From: JAJDUF01 sp965214295
Lineage (GTDB): Bacteria; Chloroflexota; UBA11872; UBA12225; JAJDUF01
Reading direction: 5' to 3'
NCBI GenBank assembly: GCA_965214295.1
Contig: OZ243944.1
Location: forward strand, 3,534,001 to 3,598,000
DNA length: 64,000 nt
Positions 1 through 8,967 of the stretch are shown piece by piece. A program made the translations under genes and the position numbers. Each line of letters opens with the position of its first letter. The first letter of the stretch is position 1. Below the pieces are notes generated by a model. It was given only the letters and a program-made list of their open reading frames with translations, did not search any database and was not told the DNA's origin.

Positions 1-2
1 AT

Positions 3-206
3 GCCGCCGTTCCCCACGGTCCGGTACCGCCGGACTTGGGCGGGGAGAGCGCCGGGCAAGGCCTCGGCTGGTACTCCCAAGACGCCCGTCGTCGCCTGGG
101 TGTGAGCGACGAGGTGATGCGGTGGGCCGAGGCTGCCTGCCGTGCCGTCGAGCGCGCGCCAGTCGGGCGCCGCAGTTGCCCGGTAGCAGCCCCCGACGGC
201 TGTTAG
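3..206 (+). CDS. 3' end of a protein of unknown function
   Basis: An open frame enters from the left edge and stops with TAG at 204-206. The visible 67 residues end in an amphipathic stretch (GWYSQDARRRLGVSDEVMRW) and an Arg/Cys-containing tail. I do not recognise a family. The frame is open from the edge and reads like protein, but a shorter ATG-started frame also begins at base 1, so the call rests only on frame openness and composition. Confidence 0.4.
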   Translation, partial: AAVPHGPVPPDLGGESAGQGLGWYSQDARRRLGVSDEVMRWAEAACRAVERAPVGRRSCPVAAPDGC

Positions 207-293
207 GTTGCTTACAAACTGTCCGACCCTACTTTGTGTATACTGGCTGAAGACTGGACAGGGATGGTTTGATGGCAGTGAGGAGGCACCGTA

Positions 294-1970
294 ATGGATA
301 GTGGTACGGGACCTGGAAACGGCGCTAACGTTTCTCAGATCAGTGCCAAGCAGGTTTGGCAGGGCTTGGCGGTCGGATTGCTGGCCATTCTCAGCGCGAC
401 GGCCGTGATGCTCTTCTTGCGCCTCGTCTTTCAGGCCTTCATGCCGATTGAGCTGATCGCGCAGTGGGTGCCGATGGTCACGCCGGTCAGTGCCCAAGCC
501 GACGGTATCGCCACGTTCGGCGAGGCCCTCAAACCGCTCGGTTTCACGCTATTGATCGGCGGGCAGCTCTTGTTGGGCACCCTCTGGGGCCTGATGGTGA
601 CGATCCGGCGCCAGCGCCGCCGGCTCATGGCGCGGGCGCACGAGACGTGGTTCCTCGCCGGTGGTCTGCCGACCATCTTCTGGCTGGTGTTGTGGCTGCT
701 CCTACCGGCCGTCCAGAATCGCGGGGTGGAGCTCTTCACGGGACTTGTCGGTGTCGCCACGTTCGGCATGGTGCTGGTGGCGTTGCAGACAACACTCGGC
801 ATCCCGGCGCTGACGCCCTCAACCGCGCCAGCGGCGTCGGCAGGGCAACGGCAGGCCCGCCGCCCTACGTTCGTCCAAGTCGCGTGGAGTGGCGTGCTCA
901 TTGTCGCCGGAATCGGTCTCTGGCAGTTCCTCACGCGCGCTTTCGGTGGCAACATGCTGACCATGGGTGGCGGGGGTGGCGGTCGGGATGCCCGTGCGCC
1001 GGGGATGCAGGCGGAAATCACGCCCATTGACGATCACTACACGGTCTCGAAGAACTTCAGAGACCCGGTTGTTGATGCGGCGGACTGGAAGTTGGAAGTC
1101 ACCGGGTTGGTCGAGCGCCCGTACACCCTCGGGTACGACGACATCATGGCAATGACTACCCGTGAGCAAATTCATACACTCATCTGTATCAGCAATCCGG
1201 TAGGGGGTGAGTACATCGGCAATGCCCGGTGGGAAGGCCTGCCGTTGAAGACGTTTCTGGACACCGCCGGGATCGGCACGGGGGTGCAGGACGTCGTGCT
1301 GCACGGCGCCGATAACTACGCCGACAGCTTCCCTATCGAGAAGGCGCTGGACCCGGGCACAATGCTCGTCTGGAAAATGAACGGTGAACCGCTCCCCACG
1401 CAGCACGGCTTCCCCATCCGCTTGCTGCTGCCGGAGATCTACGGCATGAAGAACGTCAAGTGGATCACCAAGATCGAGCTGGTGGACCACGACTACACCG
1501 GCTTCTGGCAAAAACGAGGCTGGAGCGACATTGCCACCGTCAAGACCATGTCGCGGATTGACGTGCCGGAGAACGCCGCGCGCATCGCAGCCGACACAGA
1601 GCACGTCATCGGGGGCGTGGCCTTCGCCGGGCCGCGCGGCATCTCCAAGGTCGAAGTGAGCGCCGACGAAGCGCGGACGTGGATGCCGGCCGACATACGA
1701 CCCTCGCTCTCCAAGTATGCGTGGTCGCTGTGGACGGTGCGGTGGCAGCCGAAGGCCGGATCGTACCGCCTGCTCGTGCGGGCTACCGACGGCGAGGGCA
1801 ATGTGCAGCCGTCCGAGCACACGGCGCCGCTGCCCGACGGAGCGGATGGCTGGGATCAGATTTCGATCAATGTCGTCCCAAGGGCGCAAGTCCAGCCGCA
1901 GTTGCCGCCGATTGAGGGCGAGCGCCCGCCGCTGCTCCCGCAGCTGCCGCGTGAAGAGGGCGGTCGCTGA
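294..1970 (+). CDS. Membrane-anchored molybdopterin-dependent sulfite-oxidase-like oxidoreductase
   Basis: 558 aa. The N-terminal 220 residues hold about five hydrophobic segments (near 24-48, 82-103, 120-140, 147-167, 196-214), so the enzyme is anchored and its catalytic part probably faces outside. From about 250 it matches the sulfite oxidase / YedY fold: the molybdenum-ligand cysteine is Cys298 in the motif ICISNPVGG, and the C-terminal part (about 430-535) resembles the Mo-cofactor oxidoreductase dimerisation domain. The family transfers oxygen atoms to or from sulfite or S-/N-oxides; the substrate here cannot be read. AGGAGG at 281-286 is 7 nt before ATG. TATACT at 239-244 is a possible -10, without a clear -35. 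Confidence 0.88.
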   Translation: MDSGTGPGNGANVSQISAKQVWQGLAVGLLAILSATAVMLFLRLVFQAFMPIELIAQWVPMVTPVSAQADGIATFGEALKPLGFTLLIGGQLLLGTLWGLMVTIRRQRRRLMARAHETWFLAGGLPTIFWLVLWLLLPAVQNRGVELFTGLVGVATFGMVLVALQTTLGIPALTPSTAPAASAGQRQARRPTFVQVAWSGVLIVAGIGLWQFLTRAFGGNMLTMGGGGGGRDARAPGMQAEITPIDDHYTVSKNFRDPVVDAADWKLEVTGLVERPYTLGYDDIMAMTTREQIHTLICISNPVGGEYIGNARWEGLPLKTFLDTAGIGTGVQDVVLHGADNYADSFPIEKALDPGTMLVWKMNGEPLPTQHGFPIRLLLPEIYGMKNVKWITKIELVDHDYTGFWQKRGWSDIATVKTMSRIDVPENAARIAADTEHVIGGVAFAGPRGISKVEVSADEARTWMPADIRPSLSKYAWSLWTVRWQPKAGSYRLLVRATDGEGNVQPSEHTAPLPDGADGWDQISINVVPRAQVQPQLPPIEGERPPLLPQLPREEGGR

Positions 1971-2027
1971 CGGAATCCTGCTCCGAGGCTGGGCAGGCTG
2001 CACACTCGCACCGGCTGGCGTCGTGTG

Positions 2028-2056
2028 TTGACTGGCTGGCGCCGGCCGCTTACAAT
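2028..2056 (+). promoter_or_regulatory. Sigma-70-type promoter for the 2119 gene
   Basis: TTGACT (2028-2033) and TACAAT (2051-2056) are separated by exactly 17 nt and lie about 60 nt before the chosen start at 2119. It probably drives the small membrane protein and the coupled pilin-like gene. Confidence 0.6.
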
Positions 2057-2118
2057 GGCAGCGGTATCCCGCCGGTCGGGTGGCGAGTTTTGGGGCCGGG
2101 GGAGGAGGCGTTCTCCGG

Positions 2119-2583
2119 ATGCGCGATATTGCACGCCCTATGATCGCCTTCCTCCTCACGTTCGTCGCGCTGACCTTTGCGCCCCTGGCACTGATCGTCT
2201 GCTTCTTCCTCCTGTCACAGTTTTGGCGCTTTCAGTTCGACAACTATGCGTTTTGGGCGGCTTTGGGCGCCTTTATCATCTGTGTGCAGGCGGCACGGAT
2301 GCTCTTGCGGTACGCCGATAACCTCCTCATAGCCCCGGACGATCCCAATGCTCCGGTTGCTCCGCGAGATGAATACACGCATGACTGGCGCGAGTATGCG
2401 GATCAGATTACGCGGTATAAGCGTTGGGCCTATTACCGTCGCACCCGGCAGTTCGATAAGCTCGCAGCCTTGGAGCAAGAAGAGCGCGAGCTGGCCACCA
2501 AAGCCAAGGCTCGCGAGCAAAAGGGCCCGGCGGTCGCTACCCGGCCAGTGGTGAGCCGGCGCCCTCCGGAGCGGCCGGAGTAG
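2119..2583 (+). CDS. Small two-TM membrane protein of unknown function
   Basis: 154 aa from ATG 2119, chosen because GGAGGAGG (2101-2108) precedes it; an upstream GTG at 2080 would add 13 Gly-rich residues. Two membrane segments lie near residues 8-32 and 41-60, followed by a charged cytoplasmic tail rich in Lys, Arg and Glu with coiled-coil-like spacing (about 100-140). Its stop codon overlaps the start of the next gene (TAGTG), so the two are probably translationally coupled. No family recognised. Confidence 0.65.
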   Translation: MRDIARPMIAFLLTFVALTFAPLALIVCFFLLSQFWRFQFDNYAFWAALGAFIICVQAARMLLRYADNLLIAPDDPNAPVAPRDEYTHDWREYADQITRYKRWAYYRRTRQFDKLAALEQEERELATKAKAREQKGPAVATRPVVSRRPPERPE

Positions 2584-2801
2584 TGCCTCCCCGCAGATCC
2601 CCACCGATGCGCTCAAGTGACGCGCCGGAGCCGCAGCAAGGCCAAGGCGTCGTCGAGTACACGCTCGTTATCTGCCTCTTTGCCGTCACGTTGGTCGTCG
2701 TGCTGATGGTTCTGGGCGATCAGGTGGCCACGCTCCTCACGGCCGTGTATGAGCGTATCGCGTCGCTGTCGAACGGCGTGTCGGACCTCATATCCAGGTA
2801 G
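2583..2801 (+). CDS. Flp/Fap-type pilin-like small protein
   Basis: 72 aa from GTG 2583, overlapping the preceding stop; an ATG at 2607 is the alternative but has no Shine-Dalgarno. The segment QGQGVVEYTLVICLFAVTLV resembles the cleaved N-terminal helix of type IVb (Flp) pilins, which have a Gly before cleavage and a conserved Glu-Tyr at the start of a hydrophobic helix. The rest is a short amphipathic helix. No tad assembly genes are present in the window, so the secretion partner must lie elsewhere or the protein is only pilin-like. Confidence 0.6.
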   Translation: MPPRRSPPMRSSDAPEPQQGQGVVEYTLVICLFAVTLVVVLMVLGDQVATLLTAVYERIASLSNGVSDLISR

Positions 2802-2911
2802 TGAGGCAGGGGGACGGCCGCTTCCCTCCCCTGGTAGCTCGATCCGGGGCAGGGTGTGGAGGGGGCCAGGCCGAGTGCCAACGACCCGCAAAGCCACGTA
2901 TACTCCCTGCG

Positions 2912-3334
2912 ATGGCCAAGAACGTTACCAAGGGCAATCTGTGGGGGTATATCCAGAGCCGTCCCTACGCCAGCGTGGCGGATATTCGTCGCCAGTTCAG
3001 TCTGGAGAGCGAGACGGCCATCCCGCTGCGGACGGCGCACGGCGTCGTGTACATCGGGCTACCCAGTCGCGGGGCGGAATTCCTCCGCCAACTGCTGCGC
3101 GAAGGCCGTATTGCGCTCGACTTCTTACCGGACGTGCGGGGGCGCGTTGTGACCGGGGTCTATGCGATCCAGCCTCCTAGTCGCAAGGCAGCATCAGGTG
3201 GACCGACGAAGACGAAAAGGAAGAGCACGCGCAAGCGCAACCGTCGCTCGCGGCGAGGGAGCCGGACTGTGACCGCAGCCACGCCGACTGAGCAGCCGTC
3301 GGCAACGCCAGCCGACGGCAATGCGTCCAGCTAA
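2912..3334 (+). CDS. Small basic protein with possible winged-helix domain
   Basis: 140 aa. Residues about 10-80 (GYIQSRPYASVADIRRQFSL) look like a helix-turn-helix or winged-helix fold, followed by a tail very rich in Lys and Arg (about 92-115), suggesting nucleic-acid binding. The start is ATG 2912; the longer frame from 2801 has no plausible initiation. TATACT at 2899-2904 lies only 7 nt before ATG and there is no Shine-Dalgarno, so the mRNA may be leaderless. Function unknown. Confidence 0.55.
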   Translation: MAKNVTKGNLWGYIQSRPYASVADIRRQFSLESETAIPLRTAHGVVYIGLPSRGAEFLRQLLREGRIALDFLPDVRGRVVTGVYAIQPPSRKAASGGPTKTKRKSTRKRNRRSRRGSRTVTAATPTEQPSATPADGNASS

Positions 3335-3431
3335 CCCTGGGCTACACAACTTCCGCATCTCCGGGTTCGTTCAGGTGAAGAGGGCATTGAGGCGGTGAGC
3401 GTGGCGGCGGCCAGCGCCCGGCCAGGGACGG

Positions 3432-3461
3432 TTGATGGTAGTGGCCGGCGCGTGTTATCCT
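3432..3461 (+). promoter_or_regulatory. Possible promoter for the AI-2E family gene
   Basis: TTGATG (3432-3437), an 18-nt spacer and TATCCT (3456-3461) stand about 90 nt before the GTG start at 3549. The rest of the 3335-3548 gap shows no gene. Confidence 0.4.
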
Positions 3462-3548
3462 CGCAGCGACCCCTCTTTTAGGATGGAGCTTCATCCGCCC
3501 TCTCGGTTACAGCGTCTCGCACACGTATTACCCAGGTGGTAGCGCGAA

Positions 3549-4766
3549 GTGACCTCATCGTCTTCCCCCGAGCTACGGACCAGCGGTCGCAGTGCTCCGG
3601 TTAGGTCTTCAGGAGCAGCCGCCCCGCGCCGTCCGCCCGCCCGCTTACGCGATGGAGAAGCCACTGCGACGCCAGCGCCGGCCCCGCCGCCACAGCCACG
3701 CGAGGGATGGGTCCTGGGGCCGCGCGGACGCATCGCCGTCTTCTGGTTCCTGATCGCGGCCGCGGTGGTCTTCCTCTTTATGGTTCGCGGGATCGTCGCA
3801 CCCTTCCTCTGGGCACTGATTTTGGCGTATCTACTCAATCCGGTCGTCAAGCTGGTCTGCCGGTACTTACGTGTGCCGCGCATCGTGGCCGTCACCATCA
3901 TGTACGTGGCGCTTGGCTCGGGTATTGCGTGGTTGTGGGTGACAACCTCGCCCCTCTTGCTCGGTCAGATACAGGAGCTTGGTGAGGCCCTGCCGGGCTT
4001 GGTGGATCAGATAGTCGCCCTCTTGGCTGCGACCGATTCCATTGTCCTGCTCGGCTTCGAGATAGACATCGAGCCGTTGGTCGCCGACATCGGCCCGGCG
4101 GTCAATGACCTCGTGACACTGGCCACCCAACGGCTGCTGGAAACGGCAGTCGAGGTGCTCGAGCTTGTGCTGCACTTCCTCCTCACGGTGGTCGCTACCT
4201 TTTACCTGCTGATTGACCTGAACCGTCTGGGGGAGTTCGCCCGGCGCCAGATACCGGCCCGCTTTCGGACCGAGTTCGGTCCACTCGTGCAGCGGATTGA
4301 TCGGATCGTCGTGCGCTTTATCTACGGCGAGCTGGCCCTGGTCGTCATTATGAGTACCGTCACCTACATTGCACTCACGATTCTCGACGTGCGCTTCGCC
4401 CTCGTGTTGGCCATTGCGACCGGCTTCCTCGAACTGATTCCCTACGTTGGCCCTATCACGGCCGGGGGGTTGGCGGTGCTGGTCTCCTTCGGGCAGACGC
4501 CGCCCTTCGGCTGGTCGCCGGTCGTATATGGGGCCGTTATCGCGTTCGTGTACTTTGTGCTGCGCCACGCCGAGGACTATTTCGTGATCCCTAATGTCCT
4601 CGGCCGGGTGGTAAAGCTGCACCCGGTGCTCACCATGTTCGCCATTTTCTCCGGCGCGGTCCTCGGCGGCATCATGGGCATGCTCCTCGCGGTACCGGTC
4701 GCTGCAATCCTGCGCCTCATCGTGCAGTTCATGTGGAGGAAAGTGGTTGAAGCCGAGCAGTTCTAA
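3549..4766 (+). CDS. AI-2E family transporter (YdiK/PerM-like permease)
   Basis: 405 aa from GTG 3549. The first ~55 residues are Pro/Ala-rich and disordered. Then follow about eight membrane segments arranged as in the AI-2E/UPF0118 family: a pair near 60-100 (VFWFLIAAAVVFLFMVRGIV), one near 115-135, a long soluble loop (about 140-200), one near 205-225, and a C-terminal cluster (about 260-400) with the ELIPYVGPI motif typical of the family. Members export autoinducer-2 or exchange ions; the substrate here is unknown. The weak ribosome site and long N-terminus leave the exact start uncertain. Confidence 0.85.
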   Translation: MTSSSSPELRTSGRSAPVRSSGAAAPRRPPARLRDGEATATPAPAPPPQPREGWVLGPRGRIAVFWFLIAAAVVFLFMVRGIVAPFLWALILAYLLNPVVKLVCRYLRVPRIVAVTIMYVALGSGIAWLWVTTSPLLLGQIQELGEALPGLVDQIVALLAATDSIVLLGFEIDIEPLVADIGPAVNDLVTLATQRLLETAVEVLELVLHFLLTVVATFYLLIDLNRLGEFARRQIPARFRTEFGPLVQRIDRIVVRFIYGELALVVIMSTVTYIALTILDVRFALVLAIATGFLELIPYVGPITAGGLAVLVSFGQTPPFGWSPVVYGAVIAFVYFVLRHAEDYFVIPNVLGRVVKLHPVLTMFAIFSGAVLGGIMGMLLAVPVAAILRLIVQFMWRKVVEAEQF

Positions 4767-4787
4767 GTCGGCGTAGCGCCGCCATTT

Positions 4788-5702
4788 ATGTCTACCGCAA
4801 CTGCTGTGCCGCCCGCTTCCGAGCCGTTGCCGAGCGAGATCGGTACGGAGAGAATCTGCGACTGTCCACCCAAGCACTTGAACTGCCTGACGGCCAAGGA
4901 GTGGATGAAGCGACAGATTGGGGTCTGGCAGTTCGCGTATGAAGCGCGCGACGTTCGAGACAAGAGCATCCACCCGGCCACCTTCCCTATCGCCTTGGCC
5001 AAAGCGGTCATCGAGCTATTCACCCATCGCGGGGAGTTGGTGCTCGACCCGTTTGTCGGCAGCGGCACCACCTTGGTCGCAGCGCAAGACCTGGAGCGCA
5101 ATGCCGTTGGCTACGACCTCCAGCCCGGCTACGTGGCAGCGGCTCAAGAGCGGCTGGCAACTGCGGCCGAGCGCCGTGACGGAACCCGTCAGTTGGCCCT
5201 CGTGGCCGACGCGCGAGCTATTCGTCAGCAGCTCCGGGCGGAGTCCGTGGCGCTCGTCTTCACCTCCCCGCCCTATGCCAACCTGCTCAACCGGCGGCGC
5301 AAAAACAAGAGCAGACGTAGCGACCTCCGTCGGAATGACCAATACCTGAAGGTAGAGCAATACTCCCAGGACTCCCGGGACCTCGGTACTTTATCGCTCG
5401 ACCGGTATACGGAGGAAATAGGCGCGATCTTTGCTGCACTGCTCCCATTGCTGCGCCCCGGCGGCCACTGCGTTATCAACGTTCCCGACATGTGGTGGGA
5501 GAATCAGCGCATCACCATCCACTTGGCGGTGGTCGAGGCGCTGCGGCAGGTGGGCTACGAGCTACGGAACACGATCATCTGGGATCGGACCAACATCGTG
5601 AACCGAGTCGGTATCTTCGGCTGGCCGAGCAACTACATCACGATGGGTACGACGTTCGAATACCTGCTCGACTTCCGGCGACCACCGGACGGCGCGCGCT
5701 GA
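4788..5702 (+). CDS. Orphan DNA methyltransferase (N4-cytosine / N6-adenine type)
   Basis: 304 aa. S-adenosylmethionine-binding motif DPFVGSGTT is at 87-95 and catalytic motif TSPPY at 159-163. The Thr/Ser-Pro-Pro-Tyr form is commonest in N4-cytosine enzymes. The order is X (HPATFP, 62-67), I, then IV, with the basic loop NRRRKNKSRR after IV as a possible target-recognition region. Three cysteines near the N-terminus (24, 26, 33) are unusual and could bind metal. No endonuclease gene is next to it, so it is probably a solitary methylase rather than part of a restriction system. Confidence 0.82.
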   Translation: MSTATAVPPASEPLPSEIGTERICDCPPKHLNCLTAKEWMKRQIGVWQFAYEARDVRDKSIHPATFPIALAKAVIELFTHRGELVLDPFVGSGTTLVAAQDLERNAVGYDLQPGYVAAAQERLATAAERRDGTRQLALVADARAIRQQLRAESVALVFTSPPYANLLNRRRKNKSRRSDLRRNDQYLKVEQYSQDSRDLGTLSLDRYTEEIGAIFAALLPLLRPGGHCVINVPDMWWENQRITIHLAVVEALRQVGYELRNTIIWDRTNIVNRVGIFGWPSNYITMGTTFEYLLDFRRPPDGAR

Positions 5703-5767
5703 ACAGCCTGCTGGCGCCGCCCTGACCGGTTGCTACGGTGGGAGGCCAGCGTCCGAGGGAGGGTTCC

Positions 5768-6733
5768 ATGCCAGGAAACGAAGCCGTACAAGAGCTGGAC
5801 GGTGTGTGGCGGATTACCTGCCCGTTCGCAGCGGGGAGTCAGGTCATGACCTATTTCATCGAGGCGCCGCGGCCGGCGATCATTGATACCGGCGTGCGGT
5901 CGTCGCCTAGGACAGTAATCGGTCCGGCGCTGGCGGCAGCGGGCTTGGACCTGGCCGACACGCGCTTCATCCTCAACACGCACGGTCACTGGGACCACAT
6001 AGGCGGCAATGAGGAACTGCGTAGTGTGGCCAGGGACGCGCAGGTGGTGGCTCACCCGGCGGAGGAGCGCTTCTTTCACGACATCACAGCCCACACGCAC
6101 AGCTACCGGGACCTGGTAGCGGAGGTCCCGGCCTTTGCCGCGCTGGCCACGGCCTACACGGGGCAGTTTGCCGACAACATTGGGCTACCGGCACAGGTTG
6201 ATGTCTGGCTTGCCGCCGGGCAGGAGATTGATCTCGGCGGCGGCATTGTCTTGCAGGCCATCCGGCTGCCCGGACATGCCCGCGGCCTTGTGGGGTACTG
6301 GTGGCCGGAGCGCCGGCTGCTGTTCACTGGCGATGGGGTCCAAGGACTGGGGAGCCAAGTCGGGAGCTTCCCGCTCGTCTTTGCCGGTGCTGCCGACTAC
6401 TGTGCCAGCCTCGCACGCATTATGGAGCTGGAGCCGGCGGTTCTCTGCATGGGACACGCCTTCAACGACCGCGAGGGGCGGCAGGCAGCGGTGCGACGCG
6501 GGCTGGCCGCGACGCGCTTTTTGCTGGAGAGTCTGGAGATCGCCGGGCACGTGGCCGACGTCGTGGGAGCCGAGGTCGCGGGGGCAATGGACGGGTCGTT
6601 CGAGGAGATCGCCCGCGCGTCGCTGGCGGTGCTGCGCGAGACGTACCCGCTACAGCTCGATCCCGTTACCGACCTGCACCTGCGCGCGCTCTTCCTGCTG
6701 CAAGCCATATGGCGCGAGCTACGGTCCCGGTAG
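5768..6733 (+). CDS. Metallo-beta-lactamase-fold hydrolase
   Basis: 321 aa. The zinc-binding motif HGHWDH is at residues 72-77, with the later PGHA and FTGD motifs supplying the third histidine and the bridging aspartate, so the two-metal site appears complete. The C-terminal ~100 residues are helical, as in glyoxalase II-like or flavoprotein-like MBL proteins. ATG 5768 follows GAGGGAGGG closely and is preferred over an upstream GTG at 5738. Substrate not predictable. It converges on ptrB with 46 nt between stops. Confidence 0.85.
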   Translation: MPGNEAVQELDGVWRITCPFAAGSQVMTYFIEAPRPAIIDTGVRSSPRTVIGPALAAAGLDLADTRFILNTHGHWDHIGGNEELRSVARDAQVVAHPAEERFFHDITAHTHSYRDLVAEVPAFAALATAYTGQFADNIGLPAQVDVWLAAGQEIDLGGGIVLQAIRLPGHARGLVGYWWPERRLLFTGDGVQGLGSQVGSFPLVFAGAADYCASLARIMELEPAVLCMGHAFNDREGRQAAVRRGLAATRFLLESLEIAGHVADVVGAEVAGAMDGSFEEIARASLAVLRETYPLQLDPVTDLHLRALFLLQAIWRELRSR

Positions 6734-6779
6734 CGGGCGCACCTCTTGTTGCCGGCGCTCGACGCCGTAGCGAACCTCT

Positions 6780-8831
6780 TCAGCTTCCGGCCATTCCCAG
6801 CGCCTTGAGGATGAAGGCGTATTCCAGGGCCACTTCTTTCAGCCGCTCGAACCGGCCGGAGGCGCCGGCGTGACCGGAGTCCATGTGCATCTTCATGAGT
6901 AAGAGGTTGTCGTCGGTTTTCAGGTCACGGAGCCGAGCGGTCCATTTGGCCGGCTCCCAATAGGTGACGCGGGGGTCGCTGAGGCCGCCGGTAATCAGCA
7001 TGTGTGGGTAGTCCTGGGCCGTTACGTTGTCGTAGGGCGAGTAGGACTTGATATATTCGTAGTATTCACCGGATTGGGGATTGCCCCACTCGTTGTATTC
7101 CATGGTGGTCAGAGGCAGGGTGTCGTCCAGTATGGTGTTCAGAACGTCCACGAACGGCACGTGGGCCACTATGACTTGGAATAGGTCGGGCCGCAGGTTG
7201 GCTACGGCTCCCATGAGCATGCCGCCAGCGCTGCCCCCTACCGCCACCATCTTCTTGGGATCGGCGTAGCTCGCCCTCGCCAGGTGCTCGGCGCAGGCGA
7301 TAAAGTCGGTGAAGGTATTCTTCTTGTGCAGTAGCTTGCCCTGCTCGTACCAGTCCCAGCCCAGCTCCATGCCACCACGAACGTGAGCTGAGGCGAAGAT
7401 GAACCCCCGGTCCACTAGGCTGAGGCGGTTGGAGCTAAAATCCGATTCCATGACCACGCCGTAGGAGCCATAGCCGTAAAGATACAGGGGCGCCGATCCG
7501 TTCAGCGGCGTGTCCTTCCGGTAGAGGACGGAAATGGGTATGGCGGCCCCGTCGCTGGCCGTGGCCCACAGGCGGCGGGTCCGGTAGCACTCGGATTCAA
7601 ACCCGCCCAGCACCTCGGTCTGCTTTTTCAGCTTCTGCGCTCGCGTCTCCATGTCGTAGTCGTACACGGTGGCGGGTGTCGTCAGCGAGGCGTAGGTGAA
7701 CCGTAGCACGGTGGTCGCCCATTCTCGGCCCGCCCTTACGCGCAGGGAATAGTCCTCCTCGTCAAAGGGGACGGTGTGGGCTTCCTTACCGGGCAGCGTC
7801 ATCACCTGTAATTGGGGTAGGCCGTGCCGCCTATAGATAATGGCCAAGTAGTCTTGGAACGAGAGCACACTCAGGACGGGGCGACCTGGCTCGTGGGGAA
7901 TAAAGTCTTGCCAGTTGGCCTTTCCGGGTGCCGACACGGAAGTTTGTGCAACCTTGAAGTCTTTGGCGCCGTCGCCGTTGTGCCGCACGAGAAATGTGTC
8001 GCCATGGTCCACTATGTCGTATTCGAAGTCGGGCCGGCGTGGCTCGATCAACGTGAGCTGACCGTCCAAACGGTTGGCGTCGAGAAACCGCCATTCGGAC
8101 ATATTGTTGCCGCTGGCGACCACGTAGATGAAGCGCCCACTGAGCGACTTGCCGAGGTCAACGAAGAAGCGCTCGTCCGTCTCCCGGTACACTAGCTTGT
8201 CAGTGGAGGGGTCTTGGCCTAGTCGGTGTTGCAGTATCTTGACCGGGCGATGGTTCTCGTCGAGCACGTCGTAGAAGACGGTCCGACTATCGTTGGCCCA
8301 CTGCAGGGAGTAGTACGAGTTGGGGATGGTCTCCGGCAGGAGCTCGCCGGTCATCAAGTTCTTGAAGTGGATGACGAACTTCTCCGAGCCGTCGGTGTCC
8401 AGCGAATAGGCCAGCCATTGATGGTCGGGACTGTTCTTCAGAACACCGACTTGAAGGTAGTCCCGGCCCTTGGCCAGCTCGTTTACGTCGAGGATGATCT
8501 CTTCCGGTGCGTCCAAGGTCAGGTGCTTGCGGCAGTGAATGGGGTATTGGGCACCCTCTGCGAAGCGGACGTAGTAGTAATAGTCCCCCTCCTTCTCCGG
8601 CACCGTTGAGTCATCCTCTTTGATGCGCCCCCGCATTTCCTCGTAGAGGTCGTTCTGTAGCTCATCGGTCGGCTGCATCACCGCCGCAGTGTAGGCATTC
8701 TCCGCTTCCAGGTACTCCGTTACCGCCGGGTCGTCAATATCGCGTAGCCAGAACCAGGGGTCTACGCGCACGTCCCCGTTGGTGGTCAGCTTCTTGGGCC
8801 GCTGGGGAGCGGCGGGGGGGTGAATACTCAT
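6780..8831 (-). CDS. ptrB: Oligopeptidase B (prolyl oligopeptidase family serine peptidase)
   Basis: 683 aa, normal family length. The N-terminal half is the seven-bladed propeller that limits access to peptides; the C-terminal half is the alpha/beta hydrolase. The catalytic triad is visible: Ser534 in GGSAGG, Asp619 in LSDPRVTYWEP, His654 in DSGHAGASGR. MEYNEWGNP is also characteristic of oligopeptidase B, which cleaves after Arg or Lys. No signal peptide, so cytosolic. ATG at 8831 with CGGAGA upstream. Confidence 0.95.
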   Translation of the reverse strand: MSIHPPAAPQRPKKLTTNGDVRVDPWFWLRDIDDPAVTEYLEAENAYTAAVMQPTDELQNDLYEEMRGRIKEDDSTVPEKEGDYYYYVRFAEGAQYPIHCRKHLTLDAPEEIILDVNELAKGRDYLQVGVLKNSPDHQWLAYSLDTDGSEKFVIHFKNLMTGELLPETIPNSYYSLQWANDSRTVFYDVLDENHRPVKILQHRLGQDPSTDKLVYRETDERFFVDLGKSLSGRFIYVVASGNNMSEWRFLDANRLDGQLTLIEPRRPDFEYDIVDHGDTFLVRHNGDGAKDFKVAQTSVSAPGKANWQDFIPHEPGRPVLSVLSFQDYLAIIYRRHGLPQLQVMTLPGKEAHTVPFDEEDYSLRVRAGREWATTVLRFTYASLTTPATVYDYDMETRAQKLKKQTEVLGGFESECYRTRRLWATASDGAAIPISVLYRKDTPLNGSAPLYLYGYGSYGVVMESDFSSNRLSLVDRGFIFASAHVRGGMELGWDWYEQGKLLHKKNTFTDFIACAEHLARASYADPKKMVAVGGSAGGMLMGAVANLRPDLFQVIVAHVPFVDVLNTILDDTLPLTTMEYNEWGNPQSGEYYEYIKSYSPYDNVTAQDYPHMLITGGLSDPRVTYWEPAKWTARLRDLKTDDNLLLMKMHMDSGHAGASGRFERLKEVALEYAFILKALGMAGS

Positions 8832-8891
8832 GGACGTATCTCCGGTATGAAATCCAGGCGCCTGGGGGTACCGGACGGCGCACCCGCTATG

Positions 8892-8918
8892 GCTTCCCGC
8901 GCAAGCGGGAATGACGGG
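8892..8918. repeat. REP-like hairpin (TTCCCGC-GCGGGAATGACGGG type)
   Basis: A short inverted repeat, CCCGC-GCAA-GCGGG, followed by AATGACGGG, lies between ptrB and topA. It belongs to the GATTCC...GGAATGACG class seen repeatedly in this window (27549, 31449, 33409, 37761, 40134, 57612, 60141). Confidence 0.7.
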
Positions 8919-8967
8919 TTACGCAAAGGTCTCCTGGCGCGGGAAGGACAGGAAAAGTCAACACTAC

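Noticed and set aside
819..2159. Long antisense open frames such as 819-2159 (minus) and 3867-4973 (minus)
   Set aside because: They are high-GC shadow frames opposite strongly supported genes, with Arg/Pro-rich nonsense composition and no ribosome sites.
2801..2911. N-terminal extension of the 2912 gene
   Set aside because: The preceding 37 codons have no initiation signal and low-complexity composition; the -10-like box lies inside.
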